Below are positions 10,880 to 23,299 of a stretch of DNA of 64,000 nucleotides, one piece after another. The number at the start of each line of letters is the position of its first letter. Position 1 is the stretch's first letter. The translations under genes and the position numbers were made by a program. Below the pieces are notes generated by a model. That model was not told the DNA's origin. It did not search any database and was given only the letters and a program-made list of their open reading frames with translations. This stretch comes from Sipunculus nudus (Eukaryota; Annelida; Sipuncula; Golfingiida; Sipunculidae): positions 92,092,723 to 92,156,722 of the forward strand of contig CM049309.1 of the NCBI GenBank assembly GCA_026874595.1. The letters are read 5' to 3'.

Positions 10880-13040
10880 TGATTTAAAGTTTGTCCCTAC
10901 TTATCTTGGTGCAGAATCATTTCTGTTTGAACATGAAAAGTCCTGCCCATGAGATGAGAAAATAAGAATGGTTTACCAGTCTGGGTGGTTGTCTTCTACT
11001 CAGAGAATCTGGTGAAGGTACAATAGCGCTTTATAAAGCATGTATAATCCGCTGTTTTCACGGCCCAAATGGTCTTGATTACATATTTAGATCAAAGAGA
11101 GCTTTTTCCAAAGTATATCAACCTTGTTTGTATTGTAATTTATAAATAGTGCATAAGTACAGGCCCAGCCGTGCGAGGGTGTCATTTACATGGAGGTACA
11201 TTATACATACGCACTTGCAGCCTTTTTTATATCATTCTATTACCGTCTATACTGGGATTCGTTTTCCCCTTTTTACACCAGTGTATTGACATGGTTTGTG
11301 ACTCTTGGTGAATAACCGCATAACAGTATTCTATCCAACAAAAAGCAGGGATTCTTAAGCGGTATTCTACAGGATCTAAAGTCATTCTTTGCGGTTTGGG
11401 ATCAAGTAATCTAATGAAGGAAAATAATACGGCCCGGCGTTTTATTAAAAGCACAGTTACACTGGGTCACCTGTTCTTTTATTTTGATGTGTTAAACGTA
11501 TTGCACCCTAGAACCCATAACATGTAGTATTACCGCCAAGACTCTGCTCAGTCTTTGAGGGAACTATGTGAAGAACATTTGGATTCAATGGAGGGCATAT
11601 TTTCTCATACTGATCCTATAAATAAAGCAGGAGCGTGCCATTCTGTGGCAGTTGACAGGGGTCAACAAGTACAACTGACACCAAAGATTTCCTTACACCT
11701 GGTTGCTATAGGGCTGTCATTCAGCTGGTTTCATCTGCTGCTCCAGCTCCAGACAGCCCTGGCTTGGCGTCAGTTATAAAGTATTCGGCAAGTGAAGGCT
11801 GAACTGAGACTGTGTAGATAACTTCACAACCATGTGCAAAGAGCAAAGTATCCTGTGCTGTTATGTCCGCCCATTCATGATTTACTCATTTTGAAAATGT
11901 CTATGGAAGACACGAGAGACCTGTGTGATAAAATGGTTGTGTCTGATATGCTATATCATGATAATCTGAATGAACCGGAAGCCTTAACATCGTAAATTTG
12001 GAAACTCATAGTCCTTTTTGTTTAATTAACAGAATCTCTGTAAAGACTGAAGAGCCTTTACTTACTACTTATCATGTTAACGTTTATTATCCTTTCTGAC
12101 TCGGCGTTACTGATTTGTATAAATTTAGTTTTATTTTACATTTCATTTTGAACCCAATAGATCTAAGCAAGTCCCTAAGTAACGAGAGCGGTGGATCCGT
12201 ATGGGTTCTCTTTCTCAGCAAATATTTTAATAACTTCTCTGTAAACCGAAGAACATGGTGTCATGTTCTTAACGTTAAGGACGTGTAATTGAAAAATCCG
12301 GTCTTGTACTATGGCCCTTCCCTAAATTTTCACCATTTCATAATAAACAATTTAAAGAGTCTTGTGAGATTAATAAAATGCATTTTGGTAAAATGTAACA
12401 AGGATCAGTCGGAAATTTTCTGATAGAAATAACTGCGTAAAAAGAAGTTTATGAAATTTCCATGTGTCAAGAAAACTATATCCACATGTTATCAGAACCG
12501 AGCTCTCTAGGACAGACTGCGCTGAAAACTTCATATCTTTTCAATACTCTTTTACAAATATAGAAAAAAAAAATCAATATTATGAAATTAACAGTTTTAA
12601 CATATATAATTATTTAAATAAACGTGAGTACAATCCCAGGTATTCCCGGCATGAGAATGTACCAGGTATTTCGGTCTTTCTGTCTCCGATTTGTGTTAAA
12701 GCAGATGTTTATGGTCCGGGGAAGAGTAACGCCACCATTGACATGGCACCGAGTCACCAAGGTAACCCCTTCTGTTTTTCTGATACCTTCACAAATACGC
12801 AACAAAGCAGAACAGGTCACACGCTGGTTCATGCCCATCCATAACGGCGGCATCGGGTTTCAGGCTGGATTGAATAAATGGTTTTGTTTTAACTTGTAGA
12901 CTTACTGCTCATTATTATTTAAAGAATGCACCTGTCATTATAAACATGTTTTCCAATATTTCAAGATCAAACCGTTTTTAAGAGTAAGATAAATACCCAT
13001 CCTCTCCAGAAAACGAATGAAAAACTCCTGCCCTGCTAGC
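10880..13040. other. Large intron, middle part, no gene
   Basis: Unique AT-rich sequence. Open frames near 11555 and 12464-12899 have no recognisable domain, no matching splice sites and no bias beyond chance. Confidence 0.5.
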
Positions 13041-13048
13041 CGCCTGCA

Positions 13049-13092
13049 GCGACGAAACGTCTTGCACCGTTAACGGACGACTGTTTCGTCGC
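13049..13092. repeat. 10-bp perfect inverted repeat
   Basis: GCGACGAAAC at 13049-13058 is the exact reverse complement of GTTTCGTCGC at 13083-13092, with a 24-bp loop that itself contains GTTAAC. It lies in a GC-rich island inside AT-rich intron and could be part of a small palindromic transposon. Confidence 0.7.
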
Positions 13093-13550
13093 CTCCCCAT
13101 ATATAGGGATAAGTGGTATTTGACCACGATACGATCGTATTTTCCGAAAAAGACCGTTTTATTTTCAGTTTCACGGATGGGGTGACATTAAAACTTCTTC
13201 ACTATGACAAAAGTATCTTATTTTCAATTCAACTGCAAAATATTAGCAACTGTAAGTGTATTTTACTTTAGTTATTGTGTATTTTGGTCTAAGAAGACAC
13301 GGGTCGTTCTGCCCATAACCGCCATGACAGAAGCAGTTAGAATGTATATGTAGCGGTGACAATGTTATGTGTACTGGTCCAGTTTTGTACGAGTTAAAGA
13401 CTTAATTAAGCAGGGTATTTATGCAATTAGCTTTCCATAACAGAATGTTGTCTTTAAAAAATGAGATTCTCGAGTTACTGAGGGGTTTTCTCCCTTTATA
13501 GACCAAGATCATACACAGGTTAGAACCCTACCCAAGTGCATACATGGGGT

Positions 13551-13599
13551 GGTAACTATAAAATGTACTCTCAGATATATCTAACATTTTATAGTCACC
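13551..13599. repeat. 16-bp near-perfect hairpin
   Basis: GGTAACTATAAAATGT (13551-13566) pairs with ACATTTTATAGTCACC (13584-13599) at 15 of 16 positions, with a 17-nt loop. It could be the core of a short inverted-repeat element or a transcribed hairpin. The arms are short for a microRNA precursor. Confidence 0.7.
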
Positions 13600-15110
13600 C
13601 TTGGTGGCTACTGCCCTGCATGCTCAGCGTTTAAACAGGACGAAGTAAGGTACAGACGATACTGAGCCAAACTCTCAAAAGGTGCTGGTAATTCTGAATA
13701 ATTAAAGCCTTGGACGAAGGCCCTATCTATAAGCTATTAATATATTTTACATGTATATTCTATTAAACAGAACTAAGGAGAGTAAAGCATAGGTCTTTAT
13801 AACGTTTGCTGTTTGAGAGTTCAAAAAATGAAAAAAATAGTTAGTACCACATTGTTGTATTATCATCTGGCAGCAAAACTGCTGCGGGCGTTTTGGATTT
13901 TCATAAGCTTTCTTTGATGGCCGTACAAGTTTTTATTTCTTGCTGGGGGGCTTAATCGTTCCTACCTCGTTATATTTTATATGTAAAACTTGGGCAGGAT
14001 GTGGCGGTCAGAAAAGAGCGGACTGTTGGCTCCGGACGGTGGGTCTTTGATGTAGAGCTGTGGGTTAGACATTCCCATCACATAACACATCGAATATTCC
14101 GTTAACCTCCGCCAGACCCCACCCCGCGTTGTTCTGTTTTCCCTGATACAGCCGCGGACCCACACTGTATTACACACCAGCATGGCCCAATGAAATCCGG
14201 TTATTACATTTTATATGTACCTGGCCCCACCCGAGATGACTTGGGAGGTATGCCTGCATCTCTAAAGATAGCGCCATGTTGCCGCAAGATGGATGGCAGC
14301 TTTTGCCTTGAACCGGCGGGCTCGTCTCACGCTGGTACGTGAGAAGTTCGGCCCGAGTAACCACTTGTTTAGATCAAGTTGTAATCAGCACTAAATACAA
14401 CATGTTTCGTCTTAATCCCGCCGAGAGCTGTTACGGGTCCCTCGTGGGCTAGTCATTATTTAAAGCGACAGGTGTTGATTTGGTTGCTAGGTTGGCAGTG
14501 TCAGCCGGTTTAACTGAGCAAACCAACTCACAAGAATAGAATTTGTTTTTGTTTCTCTGCCTCACTCGGTGCCCAGGAGCTGACATATATCACATTGTCT
14601 TTTGTAGTACCCTCTAGATCATATTAAATTTATTTTCCAAAGTTTTCTCTGAGAGACGTTAGATAAACCGATATGATTAATAATTTCATAAACCAAAGTC
14701 AAAATTTTTGTGACTCGTGTGACTTAAAGCGGTATAGTTTGGCATGCACGAACGTGGGAGGAAGAAGAAGAATTATAAGAAAGGAAGCCAAGGGCGCCCA
14801 GTTCAAGAAATCCCTGAAGAATGGGGACTTGCTTGTTAATTATAACAGATAACGTGTTTATGATAACGATAACGTGATTAATTCATGTTAATATTGATTA
14901 TTTAGACAAATTAATTACACAGTATCACAGACAATGGGCGAGGAATCGCACGTCCTTAGAAATACCCTCCATGAATGTTTCACAAGAATTTGCTTGATAT
15001 ATAAAGCCATCGATCCTCCAAACGTGCTTGTGCCCTCTTAGATATGGATTGGTTAACATTAAGTGCATCTCTCTACGTCTGAACCAAAATTAAAGCCCCA
15101 ATATTTACAG
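13600..15110. other. Large intron, no gene
   Basis: No exon recognised. A GC-richer patch at 14000-14360 has open frames on the minus strand without domain content. Confidence 0.5.
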
Positions 15111-15160
15111 GGCGTAGCCAGGGGGTGTCGCAGCCCCCCCCCCCTTTCCGAATTTATCAT
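15111..15160 (+). mobile_element. Possible hAT-like element end
   Basis: GGGCGTAGCCAGGGGG followed by a long C run resembles the termini of non-autonomous hAT elements, which often read CAGGGGCGTAGCC with G/C runs. No matching opposite terminus or 8-bp target duplication could be found nearby, so this is tentative. Confidence 0.3.
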
Positions 15161-15420
15161 AAATAAATTATAAACACAACTTGTGTAATGACCCCGCGCA
15201 TACATCCTAAATATATTTAATTAATAACTGACATATTATTTACACATTTTCACCCATGCTGTGCAAACTATTTCTATCGTTTTACGTATAAACATTGTTA
15301 CAAGAATATTGATGTTCCAGGCTCCTTCTGGGCAGAATATAAAATTTTCTTGGATTTCTATCTCGACCGACTCTTTCTCCTTCTTTCTGTCCGACTCTGT
15401 CTCTCTGCCTGTCTCTCTTT

Positions 15421-15422
15421 CC

Positions 15423-15468
<46 letters not shown>

Positions 15469-15556
15469 GCGGATATATCTTCAGTCAAACCTATATTCAA
15501 CCCCCGACGCTCAACCCCCATTCCGTAAATCCGACCCCCTCCCCCCCCCCCCCTGA
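15421..15556. repeat. (TA)n microsatellite and poly-C tract
   Basis: A TA run of about 46 bp (15425-15468), preceded by a T/C-rich stretch (15365-15420) and followed by a C run (15540-15553). Open frames here are repeat-derived. Confidence 0.9.
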
Positions 15557-15559
15557 TAT

Positions 15560-16914
15560 TTAGGAATATCACCTCCTGAACTCATTCAACTAGTTCTTGC
15601 CTCGTGTCACACCTGTTGCAGTCTTGTCTAGTACCATCGGAGATTTTTTAACATCGGAAGTCCAACGGATGGTCCACAATAACCTCTCAGATTCAGTTTT
15701 AATTTCAACGGGGATTTGTGGGGGTCACTGGGTCCTGACTCCCAAATCAACGACACTGAGCATTTAAAATACCTTGTCATATTTATATTCATCTCCCCAA
15801 TTCAGCTAATATTGTTGAACGGTTTGTGTAAATAATACGTGGTATCAACAACACATTGCAACAATTATGTGTATGCAGTGAGGTGACATATGAAGTTGGG
15901 CCACTCTTTATGGCAGATATAAAATGACAAGAAAAATGTCAGCCTGGGTAAGATAGCATTATTTTTGTCCCCGCCATTGGATCATGTAGGTGCGACCAAC
16001 TTTTGTATAAACTTCTCCTGAACGCCTCAGTGAAAATTAAAGACGCCCAGTTTAAGAGTGCTTGGGTGTTTTCTTGACTATTTCTCAATCCACTTCTTTA
16101 TGTAATTGAAATACACTTGTCGACAAGGCATTCTGCACAATACATAAAACGGGTTTAGGCCCCCAGAGGTATTTAGCATAAAAACAGGTAATTGTCTTGC
16201 TTTTAAGCTTTCAGGATTAATTTAATAGTCGATAAATTCGTTGAGACCTCCGCACAATTGCCTCTAGAAGTTCTTTCATCTTCAAAGCGCCGTGTCAAAC
16301 AAATAAATCAAAAGTGTCTATTTGATTATCTGAATCTGTTGCATTATTTTATGTAAGGTGGACCCCTATGTTATTCCCACTCTCCGTAAGTGCCTGGACA
16401 AAATGAGCTAAAGATCGTTACGGTGACGTAAAATGAGACCCGAGAGATGGCAGATGACAAAACAAATATATATGCCAGTTAGAAGAAAATAATACAATGC
16501 AGTCCCCTTTTAATTTAGATGTACATGTATGTGAGTGTGCGGGCGTTTTTTGTTTTTTTTAAAGTTGGGAGTGGGGTGTGAATGGTAAATACGCCACCGA
16601 GAATTTTCAAAGAAGTTTGCGCAAATTTCTGATTGGTCCCAGCCGGGCAAAGACGTCCGTTAAGGGTAGAGTACAACGTGTACTACGGTTCTACCTTAGT
16701 GCCAGTAGTTGAATCACTCTCCTTGACCTCCGGGTCAAAACGATCTTTTTTGTTGTACTACTTGAGTTCCTTATCAGCATCAGGTTTTCGTATTTGTAAA
16801 AACTGTTGGCGTCAATGTGCCGAGCTAATCAAACATCCAGTTAAAGGTTAAATATATAGTGATAAAGCTTGTTAAAGTAATCACTGTTCAAACTGTTTGG
16901 TGTAAGACGGCCTT
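15560..16914. other. Large intron, no gene
   Basis: Unique AT-rich sequence with no exon, RNA gene or mobile element that I can support. Confidence 0.5.
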
Positions 16915-17556
16915 CCCAATCCCGGTCATGTTGTGTGTTTTACGTCATACAGTAACAGCAGCCATCAATCCCGGTCATTTTGTGTGTGTTACGTCATACA
17001 GTAACAACAGCCATCAATCCCGGTCATGTTGTGTATGTTACGTCATACAGTAACAACAGCCACCAATCCCGGTCATGTTGAGTGTGTTACGTCATACAGT
17101 AACAACAGCCACCAATGCCGGTCATGTTCTGTGTGTTACGTCATACAGTAACAACAGCCACCAAGCCCGCTCATGTTGTGTGTGTTACGTCATACAGTAA
17201 CAACAGCCACCAATCCCGGACATGTTGAGTGTGTTACGTCATACAGTAACAGCAGCCACCAATCCCTGTCATGTTGTGTGTGTTACGTCATATAGTAACA
17301 ACAGCCACCAATCCCGGTCATGTTGTGTGTGTTACGTCATAACAGTAACAAAAGCCACCAATCCCGGTCATGTTGTGTGTGTTACGTCATATAGTAACAA
17401 CAGCCACCAATCCCGGTCATGTTGTGTGTGTTACGTCATACAGTAACAACAGCCACCAAGCCCCCTCATGTAGTGTGTGTTACGTCATACAGTAACAACA
17501 GCCACTAAGCCCGCTCCTGTTGTGTGTGTTACGTCATACAGTAACAGCAGCCACCT
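16915..17556. repeat. 49-bp minisatellite, about 13 copies
   Basis: Units of 49 bp carrying GTTACGTCATACAGTAACA and AGCCACCAATCCCGGTCATG. Each unit contains TTACGTCA, a near-consensus CRE/ATF site, and an internal inverted pair (GTTAC / GTAAC). Unit variants (CAATC/CAAGC, GTGTG/GAGTG) are scattered. Open frames across the array are repeat artefacts. Confidence 0.95.
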
Positions 17557-17753
17557 GATGTCGGTGAGGGATGTGCGTTTAATATTAGCCATCATGGGTA
17601 ACACTTGGCCCAGTGCGGGTTGTAATTTATATGAGTGTCAGCTCAGAACGGATTATGTTGCCAGAGACATTAATATATGTAAGGTTATTAATAAAGTTAT
17701 GTATGAGTTTTTCTTTCAGGAACAGCAGCTGTCTTATACATGGAACCGCCCGA

Positions 17754-17848
17754 GGACACCTGTATTATATGAACACCTCTATCATGAGGACACCTGTATT
17801 ATATGAACACCTGTATTATATGAACACCTGTATTATATGAACACCTGA
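17754..17848. repeat. 17-bp tandem repeat
   Basis: Four to five copies of ACACCTGTATTATATGA, the first ones interrupted by CTCTATCATGAGG. Confidence 0.9.
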
Positions 17849-18807
17849 CACAGGGCAGCTGAATTCTTTACCTTTCCCCCAGCTTACGTTATATATAACA
17901 TTCCCCTGGACAGCTGTATTATATGTAGAGTTTCTGTCAGGACAGCACTATTATTTATATAACACCCCAAAACAGCTTTGTTATTACAATGACACATAAC
18001 ATCTCTCTGAGAGCAATCTGTATAATAAGTACAGCATAACGTACGCTTTCATTGTAAAGGCAATTTGATTCTTTTATATGTGTTATAATTCTTCTTCATG
18101 CGTGACCTGTATTACGTTACAAGTTTCTCTTGATATTTTTGCTCTTTTCTAAATGCATCAGATAAATTATATCTTTCTAAAAAATATGAAATAGCAAGTT
18201 ATCATCCATTTTCTACCTGGACGTAAACTGAAGATTCCCGTGAATTCCTAAAAGCACATGTCTTATTTATACCTAATTATTTTTAGGCCTTTCGCTTCGG
18301 TCATATCCATTACTGAAAGAAGATGTACATTTATAAAAATGCTTACAGATCATCAAAGTATTTTTATTATTTCATTTACTGGGTTGCAGGAATCGTTTGG
18401 GAGTTAATTGTTAAACTTGTCACGGTTGTTTTTGCTATATATAAGAACAGATTAATCACGTGACCGGAAAGGACCCAGTTTGAGGCTGAAAACGTACAGA
18501 CACGCGCCTCCTTCGGAGGAAAACATGTTGCAAGTGATATGTGTGCCTGGTTATCACATCTTGTAACTCTCCCTCACATTACGGCGAGGACCGCTTTACT
18601 TGGTTTAATGGTAGGACAAAAAGAGGTAGAGAAGTAGGAGTTGCCGGAAAGTTTTCATCGGTTTATTTCCCACGGGCGTTTCAAGGGTGAACGCTTTATT
18701 CCACACACGTAATTTATCAAAACAGATATCTGTAAACAAGTACCAGAGGCTTTGTGACTGACACCAGAATTAAGCGCTAATAATTATTTGTTTGTTTATT
18801 TTGGCAG
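17849..18807 (+). other. End of large intron, no gene
   Basis: Unique AT-rich sequence ending in acceptor tttattttggcag for the EGF exon. No exon seen. Confidence 0.55.
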
Positions 18808-18903
18808 ATATAGATGAGTGCTTGTCGTCGCCATGTCAGAACGGAGGACGCTGTGAGAACGGTCGGGCCCGTTTCGTCTGTCATTGCCTGCCAGGGTCTA
18901 TAG
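18808..18903 (+). CDS. Exon: calcium-binding EGF domain 1 (first five Cys)
   Basis: 32 codons, phase 1-1, acceptor ttttggcag and donor GTGAGA. It opens DIDECLSSPCQNGGRCENG, the calcium-binding EGF start (D-x-D/N-E-C), and continues RARFVCHCLPGSIG. The sixth cysteine (AHCEQ) is in the next exon, so the domain is split by an intron. CLSSPC fits the O-glucose motif C-x-S-x-P-C. CENGRARFVCHC fits the Asn/Asp beta-hydroxylation motif C-x-[DN]-x4-[FY]-x-C-x-C. Both are typical of extracellular calcium-binding EGF repeats. Confidence 0.9.
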
Positions 18904-19070
18904 GTGAGATCTTTGTCATATCGTCTGTATAAAACATCTACCTCATTCAACATGCACCGTAAATAGCAGTAGTTGTACATTTATCTGTTGACTAAACATG
19001 GGATATATTTACTTGAAGAGTGACAAAGTGATGATCTTTGACGATCAAAGAGCCGCTTGTACGTGTTGTC

Positions 19071-19291
19071 CAGTGGCGGATCCATAGGGGGCGCCCGCGG
19101 CGTTGAGCTCTAAAAGATCTCATTTGATCTATTTCTTTTCCTATTTAATCGTGATTAATTTTCACTTTCATATTTCTTTTCTGTTTGATCATTAAGTTAT
19201 CCACAGTTTATTACTTTCTTATTCTTAATGAACGGCAGTGTGATTAAGACAACTATTTTTATAATTAGAGAGGGAGCCTTTTCCTGATTAC

Positions 19292-19337
<46 letters not shown>

Positions 19338-19501
19338 ATAAATATATATATATATATATATAATTTATATATATATATATATATATATTATAAACAAATT
19401 AAATGCATTATTTAAGAACTTAGTTTTCCCATCAACCGCCAACCAAGTATTAGCGCCCCCCCCCCCCCCTCTCGGTTCTTAAATTTCTGGATCCGCCACT
19501 G
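19071..19501. mobile_element. hAT-like MITE with 14-bp terminal inverted repeats
   Basis: The left end CAGTGGCGGATCCA is mirrored at the right end by TGGATCCGCCACTG. Both ends run into G- or C-rich tracts next to GCGC, as in small non-autonomous hAT elements. The interior is AT-rich with long (TA)n runs (19293-19390) and no coding capacity. The flanking 8-mers (GTGTTGTC and CTGTCTTT) do not match, so the target duplication is missing or degraded. Confidence 0.65.
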
Positions 19502-19714
19502 CTGTCTTTGGACTTTGCTGTCACGGGTAAACCGATCATGGTGACTCCATGTTCCCTCATCACAAGACACACTGATCATGGATTGACAGCTGTCCAAACT
19601 AGATATGCAAAATTGCATTCTATTTTAGTAAAACACAGAGGTTAAGCTTCAAATTTTGAATTTTTGTCATTGAAAGAAAGAATTTTAATTTTATTCAGTC
19701 GAAGCACTTCAATA

Positions 19715-19780
<66 letters not shown>
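19715..19780. repeat. (TA)n microsatellite
   Basis: About 60 bp of nearly pure TA dinucleotides. Confidence 0.97.
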
Positions 19781-19783
<3 letters not shown>

Positions 19784-21765
19784 ATAACCCACACCCACAT
19801 GCATAATATGTTAACCTGTTCACAATGACAACAGAAAAAGGAAGGGTATTTTCATTTTATTTTTAGGCTGGGCCTTAATGAAGTTTTTCTCGTATTCCCA
19901 CATATAGATATAATTATGTGTATAAAAGTATTTAGTGGCTTTCAGTTTAATCGTTGTCTCAGAATATTGCTGTCCAGGATGCCTACATTGGTGTTTGATT
20001 TGTATACAAGTTGTCATGTGATGGTGTCTTTTTCAATCCTTACTTGATATCTTGATCAACGGAATATAGAGGAGAAAAAACAACATAGGTCTGGATCCAT
20101 ATTATATGTGCTCCCATGATGATGTGCTATAGTTTATATACGGGTTGAATACACGAGGGCGCTGCATGCTAACAGCTTGAACTGAGCGCTTCTTTTATTG
20201 AGTGTATGGTATCTCACAATGTCCGATTGAGTTAAGGTATGATAGGCCGTGCGTGAATGTTAGGTCAAAACCACGATTGAGTCATGCACTTCAGATCAAT
20301 GTCATTAGCCAGGTCTGCTCGCTGCTCTCCGTATACAGGCAATAAACCAATAAAATAGAATGGCTTACACAGTTATATGTAATACACGATGTTATGTTCT
20401 CATCGCTGGGGATTAAACCTTGGAATTATGGAGAAAGGTGTTCTACACAGTAAACCAAAAGTAATAGGGGTCCAAACCACAAACCTGATATTTCAATAAA
20501 ATTAAGACTACGAGTTAACATAATTTTGTGAAAGGTGCAAGGCTAAGCTACTTCCTACATCCTGAGAGGTATATTTTTATAATCTGAAATTAAACAGGGA
20601 TGTACTGCAATATGTTTAACCCACCGATCCGTGTCGGAAGCTCAGTTGCGGCATAATATCCATTGATCTTCCAAAAAAAAAGAGGAAAGTTTGCAAATTG
20701 TTTTTGAAAAGAGAAACATTCGGCTGCAAAAAGAATTTAGGAACTGTCTTAGAATTAGTTGGAAATACACTGGACTATAAAGTGATTCATAGCAAAGGGA
20801 ATTTACATAACCTGACCCAACAGCAAAACCCTGCTATCAGTAACATTACGCCTACGTACAGCTACAAGACCACCAGCAAATATAAAAGTCACTTTTCCAG
20901 ACAGGTTTTCGTCTGGTATCTGTACCTGCCTGGACTGTGGCTGCCACTGCAGAGCTGTTAAGAGTTTTCTTTTCAACGTTTAACAGGGTGGCTATTTCTT
21001 GTTATTGCTGTTATAGGGAGTAGCCGTGAATGACAGGCACTTCAAACGGTTAGCTTGTGTTACAGGGCAAAGAAAACAAAAATCATGTTTTGACAACGGG
21101 AAAAGTAATCTCATATTTCGTAATGCAGACAGTAACAAGATCATTCTGTTGTCTTTAACAGGCTAACATTTGAAAAGCCGATCCCGTGTAGTTTAAAACA
21201 AATTGCCTGCGGATAACAAAATAGGTAAAACAGTATCTACCTTAGCTTGAAAAACTTAACCAAAAATTCACCATGAAATCGAAAAAAGTTGTACTATTAG
21301 TGATAAAACTTTTGTATTAATGTTACAGTAACTGGGTGGCGCCGGTTGATGCAGGATTAGTCACGGGTGTATCATGCCCGGTAATCCCCAGAAGTTGAGG
21401 GGTGAGAGGTGTTATATTGGCGGCCACTTCTTCTGGGTCTTTGTGGTGAAACCCCAGCCAGACAGGTTGGAGATAAACCTGTTGATAGCGGCCCGGTGCT
21501 TTAGTCCTGGCCATAGGTTGAGGAGTGTGATACTTGTGAGATTTTTTTTCTGGGTCTGAGACGAGACTGGTACATAGATTACAGGAAATCACAAGTCCGT
21601 GGCAGAAAAAGGTCCCGCCGCCCGGAGCCGCCATATTTCAGCTTCTCGGAAAGCTCAGGGCCGCATGCCAAGAACACTTGACTGGCTGTGGCCGCCTGGT
21701 GGGTGTGCGTGTTTTTTGTGTGTCTGTGCCAGGAAGCTCATCTCCCTCTGTCTGCTCTCCTTCAG
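19781..21765 (+). other. Intron between EGF exons, remainder
   Basis: No exon is recognised before the acceptor ctctccttcag at 21765. A GC-richer patch at 21340-21700 has open frames on both strands but no domain or splice support. Confidence 0.5.
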
Positions 21766-21906
21766 GTGCTCACTGCGAGCAATCAGTCTACGACTGCAGC
21801 ATGCATTCATGTCAGAACGGGGGGACATGTATCCCGGCAGGCAAACACAACTATACCTGCAGATGTCCAGAAAAGTTCTCTGGCTTCCGCTGCCATCTTC
21901 CGTCAG
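21766..21906 (+). CDS. Exon: end of EGF 1 and EGF domain 2
   Basis: 47 codons, phase 1-1, acceptor ctccttcag and donor GTAGGT. AHCEQ supplies the last Cys of the previous EGF. The second EGF follows: YDCSMHSCQNGGTCIPAG, then NYTCRCPEKFSGFRC. CQNGGTC fits the O-fucose motif C-x4-[ST]-C, and NYT is an N-glycosylation site. This EGF lacks the acidic calcium-binding start, so it is probably a non-calcium type. It continues the adhesive stalk toward the thrombospondin repeat. Confidence 0.9.
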
Positions 21907-22269
21907 GTAGGTGAACTAAATGAACTATTGTTTGAATGCTTGCTTTCAACTGGACAGTTGACAGGCTATGAAATGTTAGTAAGTGCTTCCTGATTTACTT
22001 TTCTTGAATTAATTTAAAATACTCTAATAACAAAGGCGTCCTTCAGGTCAAATAACCATGCCTCAAGGACTTATCTTTAGGGGATTTAGCGTATCATTTA
22101 CCCGTTGTTTCAATCAAAACAATGGTTAATTCATCATCGAATGTGAAGTATTTTTGTCTGACTGGTAATGTTCTATGGTATAGACATAATGGTTTAGTTG
22201 CAGATAACTTAGTGCTTAACCGGTTATTTCCTACATAACTATTTTATGTTTTTCTTCTCGTATAAACAG

Positions 22270-22440
22270 TTGATGGGGGATGGAGTCAGTGGAGCGAATG
22301 GACCACGTGCACCAAGTCATGCGCAGTGGGCGTCCGTCAGCGGAACCGGACGTGTGATCACCCAGCGCCCTCTTACGGCGGCCAGGATTGCAGTGGCGAG
22401 CCCAGGCAGATTGAAACGTGCAACATCCAGCCTTGCCCAA
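22270..22440 (+). CDS. Exon: thrombospondin type 1 (TSP1) domain
   Basis: 57 codons, phase 1-1, acceptor tataaacag and donor GTAGGT. It reads GGWSQWSEWTTCTKSCAVG, then VRQRNRTCDHP, GGQDCSG and CNIQPCP. This is a textbook TSP1 repeat: a three-Trp ladder (W-x2-W-x2-W, C-mannosylation sites), CTKSCAVG fitting the O-fucose motif C-x2-[ST]-C-x2-G, a stacking Arg strand and six cysteines. NRT is an N-glycosylation site. TSP1 repeats bind matrix and glycosaminoglycans. Human SVEP1 is not known for a TSP1 domain, so this mosaic is a variant or a related family member. Confidence 0.95.
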
Positions 22441-23299
22441 GTAGGTCTCTAAGTTAACTCGCTGTGCCAGGCTGTTCTTATGGGTTTTTGTTAAAAACAC
22501 CCTTGCTTGAAAAGGCTAGAATGGACACGACAATGTCTTCTTTATTTTCTTAAAATTAACTGTCAGTTTGCAAACACACCTAAAATAAATGTATGCCAAA
22601 ACGTTTCTTTGACTCAACTCCTTCACACTGTAATAGAATCAGCGGTTCTGGATATTAAAAATAGAAGTGTATTTCTTAGCTTGAGGCAATCTGAATACTC
22701 GTGACGATTTAACAGTTCTATCATATTTCTTCGAAAACGCTGATATTTTACTACCAGCAGTTGAACATATACTATTATTACATACAGTGGCATCATTCTT
22801 CTGAAGCATAAAACGAGTTTTATGGACTTGTGGGGGAGTGAATAAATTTATCTGATACAGAGATGGGAGATGCTGACTCGTATGGAAGATTTGGGTAGTA
22901 TCAAATTTAAACTGCAGAATAGGTTTTGCGATAGTTGCAGACACGTGGCTGACTAGTGGTAGAGTTCCCAGGTATAGATCAATATGATGACTTATCTTGT
23001 CGATATGTGTGTGATATGTGTGTGTTCATGTGTATATGTCTCCTGCATATGCAAGGGAGACAGAAAGAGGTACATATGTTAAGAGGGTAAACTTTGTTAA
23101 TGTTCATGAATACCAATGTCGTAAGGACAAACCTGTATGTAAGTGGTCAGGTGGTGAAGAGTTACTCATTTTTCTCTGTTCTTTGTATATTGTTATTATA
23201 TGTTGCCTTTTGAGCCAACACTATTATACTTTTGATTGTAACCCTTCAGTACAGGAGTAATAAAGATCATCAATCAATCATACCTAAAGAAGTGTTTGA
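22441..23299 (+). other. Intron after TSP1, first part
   Basis: Unique AT-rich sequence with no exon recognised. It runs into the 46-bp minisatellite. Confidence 0.55.

Noticed and set aside
12464-12899. Overlapping plus-strand open frames of 126 and 91 codons
   Set aside because: No splice sites in matching phase and no domain; both overlap in different frames, so at most one could be real.
21323-21634. 103-codon minus-strand frame in a GC-rich patch
   Set aside because: No domain or repeat of a known family; it lies in an intron and the opposite strand is also open.
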